Assembly (NCBI GenBank): GCA_023419995.1
Contig: JAEZXF010000236.1
Span: 1 to 6,089, forward strand
Source: Pseudomonadota bacterium
GTDB lineage: Bacteria; Pseudomonadota; Alphaproteobacteria; Rhizobiales; Rhizobiaceae
Reading direction: 5' to 3'
DNA: 6,089 bases
The notes beneath the pieces were generated by a model. That model saw nothing but the letters and a program-made list of their open reading frames with translations, was not told where the DNA came from and did no database searches. Below, one piece after another: positions 5,999 to 6,089 of the stretch. Both the position numbers and the translations under genes were made by a program. Within the stretch, counting starts at the first letter, position 1. Each line of letters opens with the position of its first letter.

Positions 5999-6089
5999 AT
6001 GCATACGCAGATGCTGATCGGCTCGAAGCTCGAGGCCGGCACGGAAGTCGAGGAGGCGATCCTCAACCCGCGCACCGGCGAGACGATCA
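5999..6089 (+). CDS. patD: Aldehyde dehydrogenase N-terminus, probably 4-aminobutanal dehydrogenase (3'-truncated)
   Basis: Only 30 complete codons are present before the window ends: MHTQMLIGSKLEAG, then EEAILNPRTGETI. This is the typical opening of the NAD(P)-dependent aldehyde dehydrogenase superfamily, where a short beta-hairpin leads into a NPxTGE motif. The catalytic cysteine and glutamate are beyond the window. Its position 20 bases after the YdcV-like gene matches E. coli, where patD (ydcW) follows ydcSTUV and oxidises 4-aminobutanal to 4-aminobutyrate with NAD+. The superfamily call is good; the substrate is inferred from gene order, and betaine-aldehyde or other aminoaldehydes remain possible. 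Confidence 0.75.
   Translation, partial: MHTQMLIGSKLEAGTEVEEAILNPRTGETI

Overview
The window comes from a high-GC bacterium, most likely an alphaproteobacterium of the Hyphomicrobiales (rhizobial) type. The signs are strong G/C bias at third codon positions, a Crp/Fnr-type regulator, and an intergenic palindromic repeat of the CTTCTCCCCG...CGGGGAGAAG kind that is common in rhizobial genomes. The genus cannot be fixed from the sequence alone. All supported genes are on the + strand.

Layout: (1) 3-680, the C-terminal 225 residues of a Crp/Fnr-family regulator whose start lies outside the window. (2) 801-1712, a LysR-type regulator. (3) 1713-1843, an AT-richer regulatory gap with a T-N11-A dyad that could be the LysR operator. 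(4) 1844-6089, an ABC importer operon: periplasmic binding protein (1844-3004), a 211-base gap with a composite inverted repeat, ATPase (3216-4208), two permeases (4205-5161 and 5151-5978), and the first 30 codons of an aldehyde dehydrogenase (from 5999).

The five operon proteins match, in order and in distinctive sequence blocks, my memory of the Escherichia coli ydcS-ydcT-ydcU-ydcV-patD (ydcW) cluster. The likely job is uptake of putrescine or a related amine or polyamine, followed by oxidation of the derived 4-aminobutanal to 4-aminobutyrate (GABA). The aminotransferase or oxidase that would make the aldehyde is not in the window. The ATPase, permeases and dehydrogenase are tightly packed (4-base overlap, 11-base overlap, 20-base gap). 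The binding protein is separated from them by the repeat, an arrangement that could give more binding protein than membrane components.

I see no wholly new system. The points that deserve a second look are regulatory: the LysR-box candidate, the repeat inside the operon, a small hairpin over the ATPase ribosome binding site, and a non-canonical recognition helix in the Crp/Fnr protein. No tRNA, rRNA, CRISPR, transposase or integration site was found.
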